64,000 nucleotides of DNA, taken from assembly GCA_029339195.1 (NCBI GenBank), contig JAPTJF010000246.1:25901-89900 (forward strand), read 5' to 3'. The notes under the pieces are model-generated. The model searched no databases. It was not told the DNA's origin and saw only the letters and a list, made by a program, of their open reading frames with translations. The first letter of the stretch is position 1. The number at the start of each line of letters is the position of its first letter. This document shows, piece after piece, positions 12,029 to 23,900 of the stretch. The stretch comes from Micractinium sp. NFX-FRZ. Taxonomy: Eukaryota > Chlorophyta > Trebouxiophyceae > Chlorellales > Chlorellaceae. The position numbers and the translations under genes were made by a program.

Positions 12029-15000
12029 CTAGAGGTCCCCATAGTCCAGCACCGCCCGGTTGTTCTGCGGCGCATCCAAGTCATAGTACTCGCGCACGCC
12101 GCCACCCGCGTCCAGCTTGGCGCCAGGCAGCACGGGGCCGCGCCCGCCGCGCCCGCCGCCGCGCCCGCCGCGCATGCTGCGCAGGGGCAGGGGGAGCGGG
12201 TGCACGGGGCAAGGGCAGCGTGTCAGGAGGCAGGCAGTGCAGCTGGCATGCATCCGGGTGGCTGGCTTGCAGGGTCAGCTGCATCTGCAGACGGGCTTGG
12301 CAGTTTGGGCGGCAACCACAGCGCGGCACACAGCGCAGCGGGCGTAGCACATGCTCTCACCCTGGGCCGCCTCCTCGCCCGCCGCGCCCGCCCATGCCCC
12401 CCGCCATGCCCATCACCATCTCCATTGGCAGTATGACCGGGCCCATGCCGCCTGCAGCGGGGGAGGCAGCACAGCATGGCACAGCACGGCACGTCAAGAC
12501 CACAGTGCGCGGACATGCCGGGACGACCAGGGCAGGGAAAGGGGATCACGGAGAGCAAAGATTAGCAGGAGCGCAGCATAACGAGCACAGCAGCGCTGCA
12601 TGGAGCATGGAGCATGTGCATGAGCAGAATTCCTGGTGAACGCTTGACAAAGCATGCCCATCCACCTCCGGTGGGCATGATGACGGCAGCACGCACAGGG
12701 CCCACCACACTGGCACCGGGCAGGCACTATCCTCACAACCATCTTGCACCACCGTCACGGCCCCCCCTCCTCCCCAGCACACACCTCCGGCGGGCATGAT
12801 GATGGGCGCCATGACCATGCCAGGGTTCATCGCCATGGCGGCAGCCGGCTCCAGGGGCAGCATGCCGCCGCCGCCCCGCATCGCACCCCTGCAGGGGCAA
12901 AGGCACAGCAGGTGTGGGTGGTACGGCAGGTGACGTGGGCAGCAGCCGCGGGTGGAAGCGGCAGCACGGAGCAGTGCATTTGCACCTGCCTGCTGGCCCT
13001 GTGCAGCGGCAACACGTGCGCCAGCTCCTGCTCCCTGCACAGCCAGTGCCTCTCCCCTTGCCCCACCCCGACCAGCACCGCCATCCACACACGGCACCAC
13101 CACCACGCCACATGCGCATGAATGCGGCCCTCACCTGTCCCCAAAGCCGCCGCCGCCGCCCGCCGCCATGCCCGCCATCACCCGCTCCTGCTCCTCCTCC
13201 TGCCGCCGCTGCTCCTCCTTCTTGAAGGCCCTGCAGGTGGGGGCAGCAGGTGCGGTGCGGTGTGGTGTGACGTTGGTGCCCTGTGCCGGCTGGCTGCAAT
13301 CACCTTTGAGCTCTCTCTCGGGACCTGACTGGCTCAAGCCCAGGATACAACCGACTCCTTCCAGGTCAGGCCGCCCAGCCACCCCCTGCCCGAAGCCCCC
13401 CCCACCGCGCCTCTGTTGCCTGCGTCCCTCCAACCTCTCCCAGCGCCCCGCATGAGGTGCCACAAACGGCACCTGAAGCACACGTTCTCCGCCAGCACAA
13501 CCGACCCAAGTGCATCAACAGTAAATGGCATGTAATGCCAACCTCCACCCCTTCCCCTCCCCACCCCCCCACCTGAAGTTCTCCCAGTACACCTCCTCTG
13601 CCAGGCGCGCGCGCTCCGCCTCCACCACGTGCGCGTGCTTGTTGCGGATGTGCTTCACCACAAAGTCGCGCCCCATGAACAGCTTCTGCGGCAGGTTGGG
13701 CAGATGAGAGGGGCGGGAGGCAGACGGGCGGGCAAGCGGTGGAGACGTTGCTTCACCAAAGGATAACGGATCACGGTGCCGCCCCGCCCAGCTCCGCGCC
13801 ACCCCACCGCTTGGCCATGTCCCAGCTCGCTCTCTCTGCACCTCCTCCTTGCTGGCCCTCACAGCTCCGCGGCCACCTCGTTCCCCTCGCAAATGACTGA
13901 CACAACCCAGCCGGTTCCGCGTGCCACCCAGCCACCCCCACCCGTCCAGCCCCACGCTGCGCACCGTGGACAGCTTGTTCCCCCACTTGTTGTCGTCGAT
14001 CTTCACAATCTGGGCCTCCACCCAGCGCTCCAGCTCCTCCTCCATCTGAAGGGAACAGCAGCCGGGAGGGTTGGTTGCAAGGCGGGCTCGTGATACCAAA
14101 TGCTACAGCATTCAAGCGATGGCCAGCTGGCAGCATCCGCCGCCCTGTGAGCTGCGCCCCTCTCCACACGGCGGCGTTGCAGCCCAGCCCTCCACCCCAC
14201 CCCTATGCACGCCCCCACTCCCCCCGCACCGCACCCACCACCCATGCACACGCCCGCTGCACTCACCCGCTTGCGCTGCAGCGGCGCCTCCAGCGGGTCC
14301 CCCTTCTCAATCCTGAACCGCCAGAAGCCGGTCACCCGGTGCTCATACTCCCGCACATCCTCGCCAGCGCCGCCGTGCGCCTGCGCTGCCACAACCTCCT
14401 TGCCGTCGCTGCCCGCTGCAGCCACCTCCTTGCCAGCAGTGGGAGATGCTGCAGCGGCGGCCTCCTCGCCGGCCGCCTCGCCTGCTGCCTCACCATCCGC
14501 AGGCTTGGCGCCTTCGCCGCCATTGGCTTCCGCTGCTGCCGCCTCGCCGCTGGCCTCGCCACCCTCCTGCTGCTGCTCCCCCTCGCCTGCATCCGCGCTG
14601 CCACCCTCGCCGCCAGCTGCTGCTGTCTCCTGCTTGGCAGCTGCGGCCTCCTCAGCAGCCGCCGCCAGCTCAGCATCGGAGGGCTTGGGGCCGCGCAGCG
14701 TGCGCCGCGCGGCTGCCCGGCCACGCTCCGAGGGGTTGTTGTACTCCCGCCCGCCATAGAAGTCGATGCCGTGCACCCGCCAGAGGTAGAGCAGCACCTG
14801 CTTGTTGCGGCACAGAGGGGCACATGATGGATGGGCGAGGCGGGGAGGCAAGGAGGCCGGCGCAGCAGACAGCAAAGGTGTGCACGGCCTGCAAATTCTC
14901 GCGGGGCTGCCATGCCTGGGTTATGTGCAAGGGGCAGAGGGCTGGGCAGGCAGGAGGCGATCCCTGCAGGCAGGCTGGCAGGAAGGACGGTGCTGCACGC

Positions 15001-17297
15001 AGCACAGGCTGCCACCACGCCCACCTGGTCCAGCTTGGCCAGCTGCTCCTCTGGCGACAGCTCAGCATCCATGTCAGCAGCGCCGCTGCCCCCCTCCTGC
15101 TGCTCCCCTGCCGCCTCCTGCTGCTGCTCCTGCTGCTGCTGCTCGCCCGCCTCCTCCCCCTGCTGCGCCTCCTCGCCCGCCGCTGCCGCCTCGCCCGCCG
15201 CCGGAGCGGCAGGCTGGGGCAGCAGCGGGTTGCTGGTGATGCCCTTCTCGGTGTCCACTGTCTGCATGACCTGCTTGGCCAGCGCCAGGTCAGACGCCAG
15301 CTGGGCGGCCTGCCAGCACAGCGCGGGCGCAAGCGACGGCGGCGCCTCCTCCTGCGTGCCGTCCCGCTCGCTGGCTGCCTCAGCAGAGAAGCCCTCGGGC
15401 CCCGGCCCCGCCTGCTCCTCGGCACTCACTGCAAGCAGCACAGCCCAGGCAAGGAGGGAGCCGACCACAAAGTGATTGGAGCGGGAAGAGGGGCGAAGGT
15501 GTGGGGTCCGAGCTACTGCCAAGGGCACAAGGCCTGCTGTGGGCAGGGCAGGCGCACAGGCAGCCTGCTCCATCAGCGGTAGGCTGACCGCGGACACAGC
15601 TTGCAAGGTCCCCAGCATGCATCAGCCTTTAGGGCAGCCTGCAGCACTGCCCCCAGCGCCCCCTGCTCACAGCTGCTAGCCTCCAGCGCTTCGCTGAAGG
15701 CGCGCGCCGCCGCCTGCGCCAGCTCGTTGCGCTGCTCCACGATGCGCAAGATCTCGCGGGGGTCAAACCGGCGGCGCAGCCTGTGGGGCAGCATGGAAAG
15801 CACATGGGCGGGTGGGGGTAAGTCAAGCCGCGGCAAGCAGGCACGTGGGCATGCCAGGAGTCGAGCGGGCACGGGGCGCTGGGTGCGGCAGGCCCCAGAC
15901 ACTCACAAGGGCGCTCAGTTGTAGGCCCACCCTGACAGCTGCTCCCCCACACTGTCCACTCACTGCATCCCTCTTGCAACTCCCCTCACACAGCCCATCA
16001 GCAAGTACTCACTACGGATCCCAGCTGCGCCTCCCGCTCCATACACCCAGCACATACACACACTCTCCCCTGTGCCGCCCCACCCCTCCACTCCCCCACT
16101 CACTGCGGGTCCCCCTTGCGCTCCTCAAACTCCGCCTTGATGGCGTCACCCCACCACCCCGCCAGGTAGCGCCGGTACTCGTCGTTGGCCTGCAGGGAGG
16201 AGAGGGAGGGAGGGAGGGCTTAGAACAGGAGGCAGCAAAAGCAAGGCAGGCGGTGGGGCATGAAAGAGTGTGAGTGTGGGGGGCAGGGGGATGAGGACGC
16301 CTATGCGCGGATGAAAGGGGGCAGGATAGGTGCACAGGGCGTCAGCAGCAAGGCAGCACGATAGAAGGGCAGCGTGGCAGCACCCACCTGCTCGGGGCCG
16401 ACGTGGGGCGGCAGGTCCCGCACAAACTCAACGAATGTCAAGGGCACCCTGCAGGACAGACATTGTGGGAAGCACAGCAGACCAGTAGTGTGTGAAGCGA
16501 ACCTTGATTGAGAGCTTGAGCGGTGTGGTGCTACCTATCATCCGCCCGGCTTGCTTCACTGTTCACCTGCCGCTGGAGTCGGTAGCATGCATGAAAGCTG
16601 GCTGCCGCCACCAAAGGGATGAGCCTTTGCCATCCTCCCCAGTGTGGTCTGAGCCAGCGCAACACCCCCTGGTGCCAGCGACTGCAGCCAGAGTTCATCC
16701 ACGCCAAGCCAAGCCCAGCCCAGCTTGCCTGGGGGGCGGCGGGCCGCGGTCATACCGCTCGTCATAGGGGCCACCTCGCCGCCGGCCGTAATCCTCCCCG
16801 CGGTCGAACCGGCCAGCGCTGCCAGGGCTGCAGGGCAGGGCAGAGAGCATGGCAGGGTTGGACCGTGGCGGAGGAGTGCGCGGCCGTCAGGGTGGGCAGC
16901 ACTCGGCAGACCCCGCAGGCGCCAGCAGCTGACCAGCACAGGTTCTTACTTTCAACGGTTGTAAGGCTGCTAATGACAACAAACAGCTCAGCAGCAGCAT
17001 TCCCTCTGTCAAAGCTTCTGCCCGGCAGCAGCCAGTGCAACTGCATGCGCCACCTCCAAAATGCTGCTGCATTTCAGCCCAGGCAGGCCAGGTGCCTCCT
17101 CACTAGCCACGGTCGTAGTCATCGTAGTCGTCCCGCCTGAACCGCTTGCCAGGTGGTGAGCGGCGGAAGCGGTCTGGCGACACGCTGCGCGGCCGGCGGC
17201 GGTCGCCGCCCCAGCCGGGCGGCGGCGGGCCGCCGCCGCCGCCAAACCGGCGGTCGTCGCGGCGCGGCGGGCTGCGGCGCCTGTCGTTGCCTCGCAT
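12029..17297 (-). CDS. ARS2: SERRATE/ARS2 RNA effector protein
   Basis: Thirteen exons: 17297-17104, 16827-16756, 16448-16388, 16189-16104, 15780-15671, 15428-15025, 14797-14267, 14045-13965, 13685-13573, 13230-13135, 12888-12785, 12451-12361, 12176-12029; 696 aa, close to Arabidopsis SERRATE. ARS2 links the nuclear cap-binding complex to small-RNA processing, 3'-end formation and RNA decay. Evidence: Arg/Gly/Asp-rich N-terminus (DYDDYDRG); N-terminal conserved block (FDPREILRIVEQRNELAQ); mid-domain signature (LLYLWRVHGIDFYGG); the KLFMGRDFVVKHIRNKH block; and the C-terminal tail (YYDLDAPQNN, ending LDYGDL) that contacts cap-binding complex in relatives. Two Ala/Glu/Gln-rich inserts (about residues 175-305 and 330-460) lengthen the middle. 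The usual C2H2 cysteines appear absent: the two histidines are H525 and H530, but W507 and S512 sit where the cysteines should be. It is divergent from DRE2 across 500 bp. Confidence 0.9.
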
Positions 17298-17797
17298 CCT
17301 TTTTGCCTGTCTGTTGCACGCAGCGGCACGAGCAGAGAGGGGGAGGGGGTGAGCAGCAAGCGGCTGGGGCCAAAGCCATCAAGCCCAGGCGCTGGAATCT
17401 GGGGGGTGCGGAGTAGAGAGATTACACCCGTGGTGCAAGTGGATCGGTGCTGGGGAGAAAAGGGAGGCCCGGGCGGCCTAGCGGCGCCACTCCACCGCCT
17501 ACGCCGCCCCATTGTGGGAGGCAGTGCAGGTGACGACCCGAGTCACCCACCTGGGGTAGCGTAGACAGCCGGCAAAGCGCTCGAGAGGGCCTTCTGCGGC
17601 CGTGCCGTCCACGCCACGTCGTCCAGCTCGTGGCAGTGGCCATTCTTCTTCGCCCTCGCCAATGGTCTGCCACCACTGTCTCTGGCACATCTTACGGCCC
17701 TGACAGATCACGCCCAGGCCCCCGCTAGCTCACAGCTCCGAGCACCGAAGCTTCCCTCCCTCTCTGTGGACTGCTGCCGCCCAGGACTTCGCGCACG
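17298..17797. promoter_or_regulatory. Bidirectional spacer between ARS2 and DRE2
   Basis: A 500-bp gap separates the divergent ATGs of ARS2 (minus) and DRE2 (plus), so it probably acts as a shared promoter region. No TATA box or recognisable operator was found. Confidence 0.45.
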
Positions 17798-19940
17798 ATG
17801 CCCACCCTGGTGCTCACGGCCGCCCCGGCCTGCACCCTGCAGCAGCTGCAGAACCTGCTGGAGGCGCAGGGTCTGGCGGGCGCCGAGGCGGTGGCCGTGG
17901 CGACCGGCAGCGGTAGCTTGGCTGCGGGCGCGCTTGCTGCCGGTTCTTACGACACCGTCATTTCCGTGGCTGGCGCTCCTGGGCACCACACCGTGTCCCT
18001 GCTGGGCCTGGCGGCAGCGGCGCTGAAGCCCGGCGGCCGGCTGGTGGTGCAGGAGGTGCGTGCGGCAGCAAGCTGTAGCATTCTGAGCGGGGAGGGCTGG
18101 CATGTGGTGCGGGTTGGTAAGCGGGCAATAGGGGTGGGACATTGGCAGCACTCTGGGCGTGCCGAGAGTTGCCGGGGATACCCAGGGAGTCTTACCAGCA
18201 AGGGGCCCAGGCAGGGGCTGCTGCTGTCCCACCCCGCCTGCACGCTTCCCTTGCTGCCTGGCTGCCGGTTGTGCTGCACCTCCGCCTCCTGTACCCTGCT
18301 GCGCGTCTGTGCACACTGGATCACCCTCCTGCAACCACCGCTAATGAGAGTTTTTTTGCAGTTTTTTATTGTCAAATCATCTGCCAACGGCTGGGCGTGC
18401 ACTGCGCTCACTTTCCGCTGTGCCCTGTCCCTGCCGCCTCCCCGCCGCAGCCCGGCACCTCCGACGCCGACCTCGGCAAAGCCCTGCTGCTCAGCGGCTT
18501 CACAGGCGCAGCCCCCGCGCCCGGCGGCGGCCTGGCAGCCACCAAGCCCTCCTGGCAGACGGGCGCCAAGGCGGCCATCGCTCTCAAGCCGCGCGCCGCC
18601 CAGCCTGCGGCTGCAGCGCCACCTGGGCAGGCCAACGGCGGCGGCGCCAAGTGGACGTTAGCGGCGCTGGGTGGGGGTGACGAGGATGAGGAGCTGGTGG
18701 ATGACGAGGCGCTGCTGACGGAGGAGGACAAGCAGCGGCCGGCGCCAGGTGGGCGGGGGGCAAGGGTCGGGGAGACTGGGGGGCTCATGATGGATGGTGG
18801 GTTGGGCGTGACGCCGGAGGGCCGGGGTGCTGCTTTTGGAGGAGGACAAGCAGCGGCCGGCGCCAGGTGGGTGCTGGCTGTTGTTTGTGTTCCGGCATGC
18901 TGATTAATAACAAGTGTGGGCTGGGCGCGACGTCGGGGGAGAGGTGGGGGGTGGATAGGGCACCAGTGTGTTGAGGCTCGGCAGCAGAGGCGCACAGAAG
19001 GGCGCCGGCTCAATGCGCTGCTACTGCATGCGCCCTCCGCTCTACTGTTGTTTATCATTCACGGCGACTTACCAACCGGCGCACATTACGCACCTCGCGC
19101 CCCGCCACTACCCCATCACCGCCACCACCACTTCAATCCCCATTGCGACCGCATCTGCAAGGTGGGCCTTGAATGCCCCACCCCCTGCCCCCTGCCCCTC
19201 ACACCCTCGATCCCTGCACCCCGTGCACCCGTTTCACCTGCAGCCGCGGCCAACGACGACTGCGAGGTGGGGGCGGCGGGGCGCAAGGCCTGCAAGAACT
19301 GCACCTGCGGCCGTGCGGAGGGCGAGGCCCCCGAGGTGAAGCTGACCAAGGAGCTGCTGGACAACCCCACCAGCGGATGCGGCAGCGTGAGTGGGGGCGG
19401 GGCTTGGCATGCGTTGTTGGGCTCGGCCAGGGTGAGGGTGCGGCTGCTGCAGCGTGCGGTACAGCTGTTGTTAGGAGGCAGGAGTGGGCGGGGGGCGAGA
19501 AGGCGTGCGGGGCAGTTGCTGGACGCTGGCTTGCCCTGGATCCGGCAAGGGGTGCTGGAGAGCCAAGTCCACTAGCAGATGCGGCGGCGGGAGTGGGGGC
19601 AGGGGGCACGGGAGGGCAGGGCGGGGATGCAGGCCTGGCGCAATTGAATGGCGCTGCAGCCCCGTCTGCACAATGCGTGCTGGGCTGGGCAGGCAGCCTG
19701 CTGCACCACGTGTCTTGCTGCCCCCTCTCCATACCCCCCACCCTTGTTTGCCTCGTCTGCCGCTGCCATCAACCCAACACCCCGCCCCCCTGCTCCCCCT
19801 CCCCCACGCCTCGTGCCCGCCTGCAGTGCGGGCTGGGCGACGCGTTCCGCTGCGCCGGCTGCCCCTACCGCGGGCTGCCCTCCTTTGAGATGGGCAAGAA
19901 GATTGAGCTTCCCTCTGACTTCCTGGCGGTGGACCTGTGA
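17798..19940 (+). CDS. DRE2: Anamorsin/DRE2 cytosolic iron-sulfur assembly protein
   Basis: Four exons: 17798-18055, 18451-18748, 19244-19386, 19827-19940; 270 aa, about the size of plant DRE2. With the diflavin reductase TAH18/NDOR1, DRE2 feeds electrons to early cytosolic Fe-S cluster assembly. Residues 1-~110 resemble the methyltransferase-like N-domain. A variable acidic linker follows ([13 protein letters not shown]). The cysteine region is complete: motif A at C192, C202, C205 and C207 (C-x9-C-x2-C-x-C, [2Fe-2S]) and motif B at C231, C234, C242 and C245 (twin CX2C, [4Fe-4S]), followed by the family hallmark [14 protein letters not shown] and a short acidic/hydrophobic tail. The start is the first ATG of the exon opening the conserved domain. 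The two central introns contain duplicated exon ends. Confidence 0.94.
18720..18871 (+). repeat. Perfect 34-bp duplication of DRE2 exon-2 end and donor
   Basis: 18720-18753 (29 coding bases plus GTGGG of the donor) is repeated without mismatch at 18838-18871 in the intron, offset 118 bp. Sequence after each copy is also similar, so the duplicated unit is probably about 118 bp. Using the downstream donor would add 118 nt and shift the frame. Confidence 0.95.
19365..19604 (+). repeat. Degenerate duplication of DRE2 exon-3 end
   Basis: 19365-19402 (exon-3 end and GTGAGT donor) matches 19567-19604 in the next intron at 31 of 38 bases. In the copy the donor GT has become GG, so it looks dead. It appears to be an older event of the same kind as the exon-2 duplication. 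Confidence 0.75.
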
Positions 19941-20916
19941 CCTGGCGCCAGCTGTCACGTGGTGGGCAGAGGCCCTTGAAGCAAGGGGGCCCTTCCCATG
20001 CGGAGGTGGCATGGGGGCACCCTGGAGATGGTCCGGCGAGCACGCGCAAGCAGGGGAGCATGAAACGTACAGTAGGGGGCGCACAGCACACCCTGGCACA
20101 GGCCTGGGTGGAGGCTGGCAGGATGTGAGAGATGTGCTGTACCCTGCAGCAGCTACTGGGCGCCCAGAAGGGGGGCCTGCGCTGTGCCCCTGTGCTCCCT
20201 CTCTCTTCCATCACATTTGTCACCTGCCTTGCACTCTGGGTTCATGAATGCATTTGGACGTGGAATTGTGTGTAGTTTCCATGTCAAAGCTTCAGAGTTG
20301 CCCGCATCAACACCTGCTGCAGCCCCTGGAAGACTGAGCACACAAGCGGGGTTGGGGTGCTTGGCACTCACAATGCAGCGGTGCCTGAGCCACTGACGTG
20401 AGGCAGCAATGTGCTGCACCTGCCTCCCCTTCACCATACGCGACGTGTCGGGCTTGTTTACTCTGCAACGCCTCGTGTGTGATTGGCATGGCTGTAGGAA
20501 GAGATGTAGGAGGGTTTAATGCAAGGGTGTCGGAAGAGATCCAGGGTGGTCAACAGGCAGTAGACAGGCAGGGGCATGGACTTCCCGGGCGCGGGAGCGG
20601 ATACTTGCAGCACCCAGCTTGAGGGGTTGCATTTGCTTCGCAGCGCAGCACACACACAACAATTTGTGCACAATGATTGGGCACAGCAATGCGGCAGTGG
20701 TGAAGCAGCAATGAAGAACCAGATTAACTTGATGCTCAACATGGGTGGCTCCTGGCCACAGATTCCGCCCACCGACGGCGGCTTCCTCCTAGGGGCGGGC
20801 AGTACCACACCCATCCTCCCGGCCACGCCCGGTGCTTTTGTTCGCGGCTCTAAACTGGTCTCTGGAGGCCTCCGACGTGCTGGGCAGCAGCAGGGGCTGC
20901 CGCGGCAGCAAGCACG
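19941..20916. other. Intergenic region, DRE2 to cysteine-module gene
   Basis: 976 bp holding the DRE2 3' UTR and the promoter/5' UTR of the next plus-strand gene. Open frames around 20576-20974 have no splice support and no recognisable domain. No TGTAA signal was found close to the DRE2 stop. Confidence 0.4.
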
Positions 20917-23900
20917 ATGGGGCGCTCGGCGCCCCGGCGCCCCGCGGCCGACTCAGTTTCTGCGACGGCATTAGCCGCCGTTGTGCTGTTCCTGTTGACG
21001 GGAGAAGGTGGGTGGCATCCAAGCAGCAGCCGCTCGCTTGCACCCCCGCTGCCCGCTGCTCCTGCGGCTGCACACTCCCGCTTGAAGGCCTGCGATGTGG
21101 GTGCGACTCTAACCATCCAGCGGGCCGCACCCCCGCACCGAGTGCAGTGGCAGCTGCAGGGCGGGAGCGGGCGGCGAGCGGTACTGGGAGCGGAGCGAAA
21201 GCGGCGGCTGTCAGGAGGTGAGTGCGATGCACTGCACATATGAAAATGCAGACACGGATTGGCTGCTGCCAGCGGCAAATGCAACCGTGCAGCTCGATTG
21301 CTCACCGGTCAGCCCCGCCGCCAGCCACTCTGCCTTTTCAGCGTGCACCTCATGCTGCCCCTCTGTCTGCGAGCTACGCAGCCCGCCCGGCATACCCACC
21401 CTGACGATCACCCGCACCGGCAGCACCCTCACTGTGACCATCACACCACCAGCCAGCATTGGCAGCTCAGGTGAGTGTCTGCAGGACTCCCCGTGCCTGC
21501 CCTCCCATCCGCGTGCCCAGGTGTATTTTCATGCGGCACCCGCAGCTCGCCACTTGTGCACGGTTGGCTTCATCATCCTCATCATCACCACTGGTGTGGC
21601 CTTGCTTCTCAACCCGCGTGCCTCCCTGCTTACCCGTGCCCCGCAGCCATAGTGCGGTACATAGTTCGGGGCACGCCAGTGGGAAAGCCGGATGGGACGC
21701 CGGCGATTAGCGCTGTGGGGATGGGTGCAGCCGTGGCGCCGCTTGCCCGGGGCCGCCGTGCATTCACCTTCCTGCCCGGGCGGGCAGTCGATGCACCCAC
21801 CGCTCTTGGCCGGTACAAGTGAGTTTTCACGAGCGCTGGGCTGCGTCAGCACGGCTTCAGCCAACGCCATGCAGCAACTCAGCAAGCGTTGTGAGCTGGC
21901 AGGGGTGACGGCACGTGGATGCAACAGCCGGTATCACCACTCTTTGGAGCAGCATGCCACTCCCCCAGTGTGCGCGGGCGCAGCCGGCTGCACGGTAGGT
22001 ATCCAAGTCTTATGCTTCTTTTCCCTGCAGGGCCGGAATGAGCTATAGCTTCACGGCAGCGGCGGTGAACGCCGCCGGGCCGGGGAGATTTAGCAACGCC
22101 AGCATAGCACTGGCCACCCCCCAGAGGTGAGTGCGCTGCCAGCAGCCCACCCAGCCCAGCCCAGCCCAGCCCTTGGCCTTGCTTTCGCATCCTGCCTTTT
22201 CACGTATGGGGGTGGAAACTCAATTCTGTTGTTGTCCTTCTGCTACTGAAGCCCGCTCGCCCTGAACACCCCTTTGCTGCATGTTCCTGCGTGCAGCCAG
22301 CCGTGCGCGCCCAGCATAGTGAGCGTGACCGCAGTCGGCGCGTCGATATTCGTGGACGTCATGCCGACAGCGCCAGGCACCCTGTGCTCAGGTGACGACC
22401 TGCCGCCAGGCTGGATGGATGGACGACTGCGCACAATGTCTGTGTTGTGTGCATGCGTCAGGACGCACCTTGCGCAGAACACGATGGCAGCCTTCTCTGA
22501 GTGACCTGCTGCATTCATAAAAAAAAATCACAGTTTTTTCCTCTGCTGATCTGCCCATGCAGTTGGCGTGAGCAGCTACAAGATCAGGGGGGCCCCCACG
22601 GTGGGGGGCAGCGGCAGCAGCATCACCCAGACTGGGGCCGGGGCGGTGGGCCCTGGCGGCACGGTGAGAGCGGGCGCGACTGATTGTTTGTTCATGCATC
22701 ATGCATGAATGAGCCTGCACTGCACAGCTGGTCGGTGAGGCGCTGCACTGAGGCTGAGGAGGAGGGGGAGGCTGAGGTGGCACTCCCCCACTCTGACGAC
22801 TCTTGGGCCTGCACCTGCGCCTCCCCCCTTTCCTCCCGAATGCGCAGAGGCGGTTTGCCTTCAGCCCCGGCACTCCCGGTCAGCCGGGCCGCTACCGCCG
22901 CTCCTTCCCAGCCAGCAAATACACCTTTACTGCCCTGGCAACCAACACCGCCGGAGACAGCACCAGCAGCCGCTCCACAGCCGCATTCACGGCGCCCGCA
23001 GCGTGAGGCACCGCCCGCAGGCTGGGCAGTTGCTGCCTGCCTGCATGCCTGCCTGCCTGCCTGTCGGGCTTGCAGCAGCAGCAGAGATGCTGCGCCCTTG
23101 TTGCCTGCTGACACCTCTGTGATAACAACTGGTGGTGTGGGCAACTGAACTGCGGCCGCCTGCAGAAGAGCGCTAACAGGCCAACAATCGCCACCCTGTC
23201 TGCAGCCCGGCTCCCTCGCCGCCGCCACCGCCAAAGCCGTCGCCGCCCCCACCGCCATCACCTCGCCCGCCTCCTTCGCCGCCACCGCCCCCCTCGCCAC
23301 CCCCTCCCTCGCCTCGGCCGCCATCCCCCAGCCCGCCGCCACCTGCGCCCTCGCCGCCCCCTCCCTCACCCAGGCCCCCACCACCCCCACCCCCACCCCC
23401 ACCGCCACCGCCAAAGCCGTCGCCGCCACCGCCGCCCAGCCCTCTGCCGCCTTCCCCTCCGCGGCCTAGGCCGCCGCCACCTCCTCCCTCCCCGCCACCA
23501 CCGTCGCCACCTCGCCCGCCGCCGCCCAGGCCGCCTCCGCCTCCTCCCCCTTCCCCTTTGCCTCCCAGACCGCCGTCCCCACCCCCTGCCCCGCCGCCTC
23601 CCTCTCCCCCGCCTCCTTCCCCCTCCCCCCCTCCCCCCTCTCCACCCAACCCTCCCCCGCCGCCACCGGTACGCACACCGCCTGCCTGCAGCAGAGGTCG
23701 CGGGCACAGCAGCCATCAAATGCCAGCAGTGCACAGACTGCTCCACACAGACCTTTGCTCCTCATGATCCCCCCATGCCAGCTGCTTTATGTACTTGCCA
23801 CCGTTACGGCCCCGTCTGCTCCCACCTCCCTGCCGCCCGCCTGCAGCCCTGCCAGTCGGTAGGTGACGAGTGCAACCCCGCCGATGTCGCCATCTGCTGC

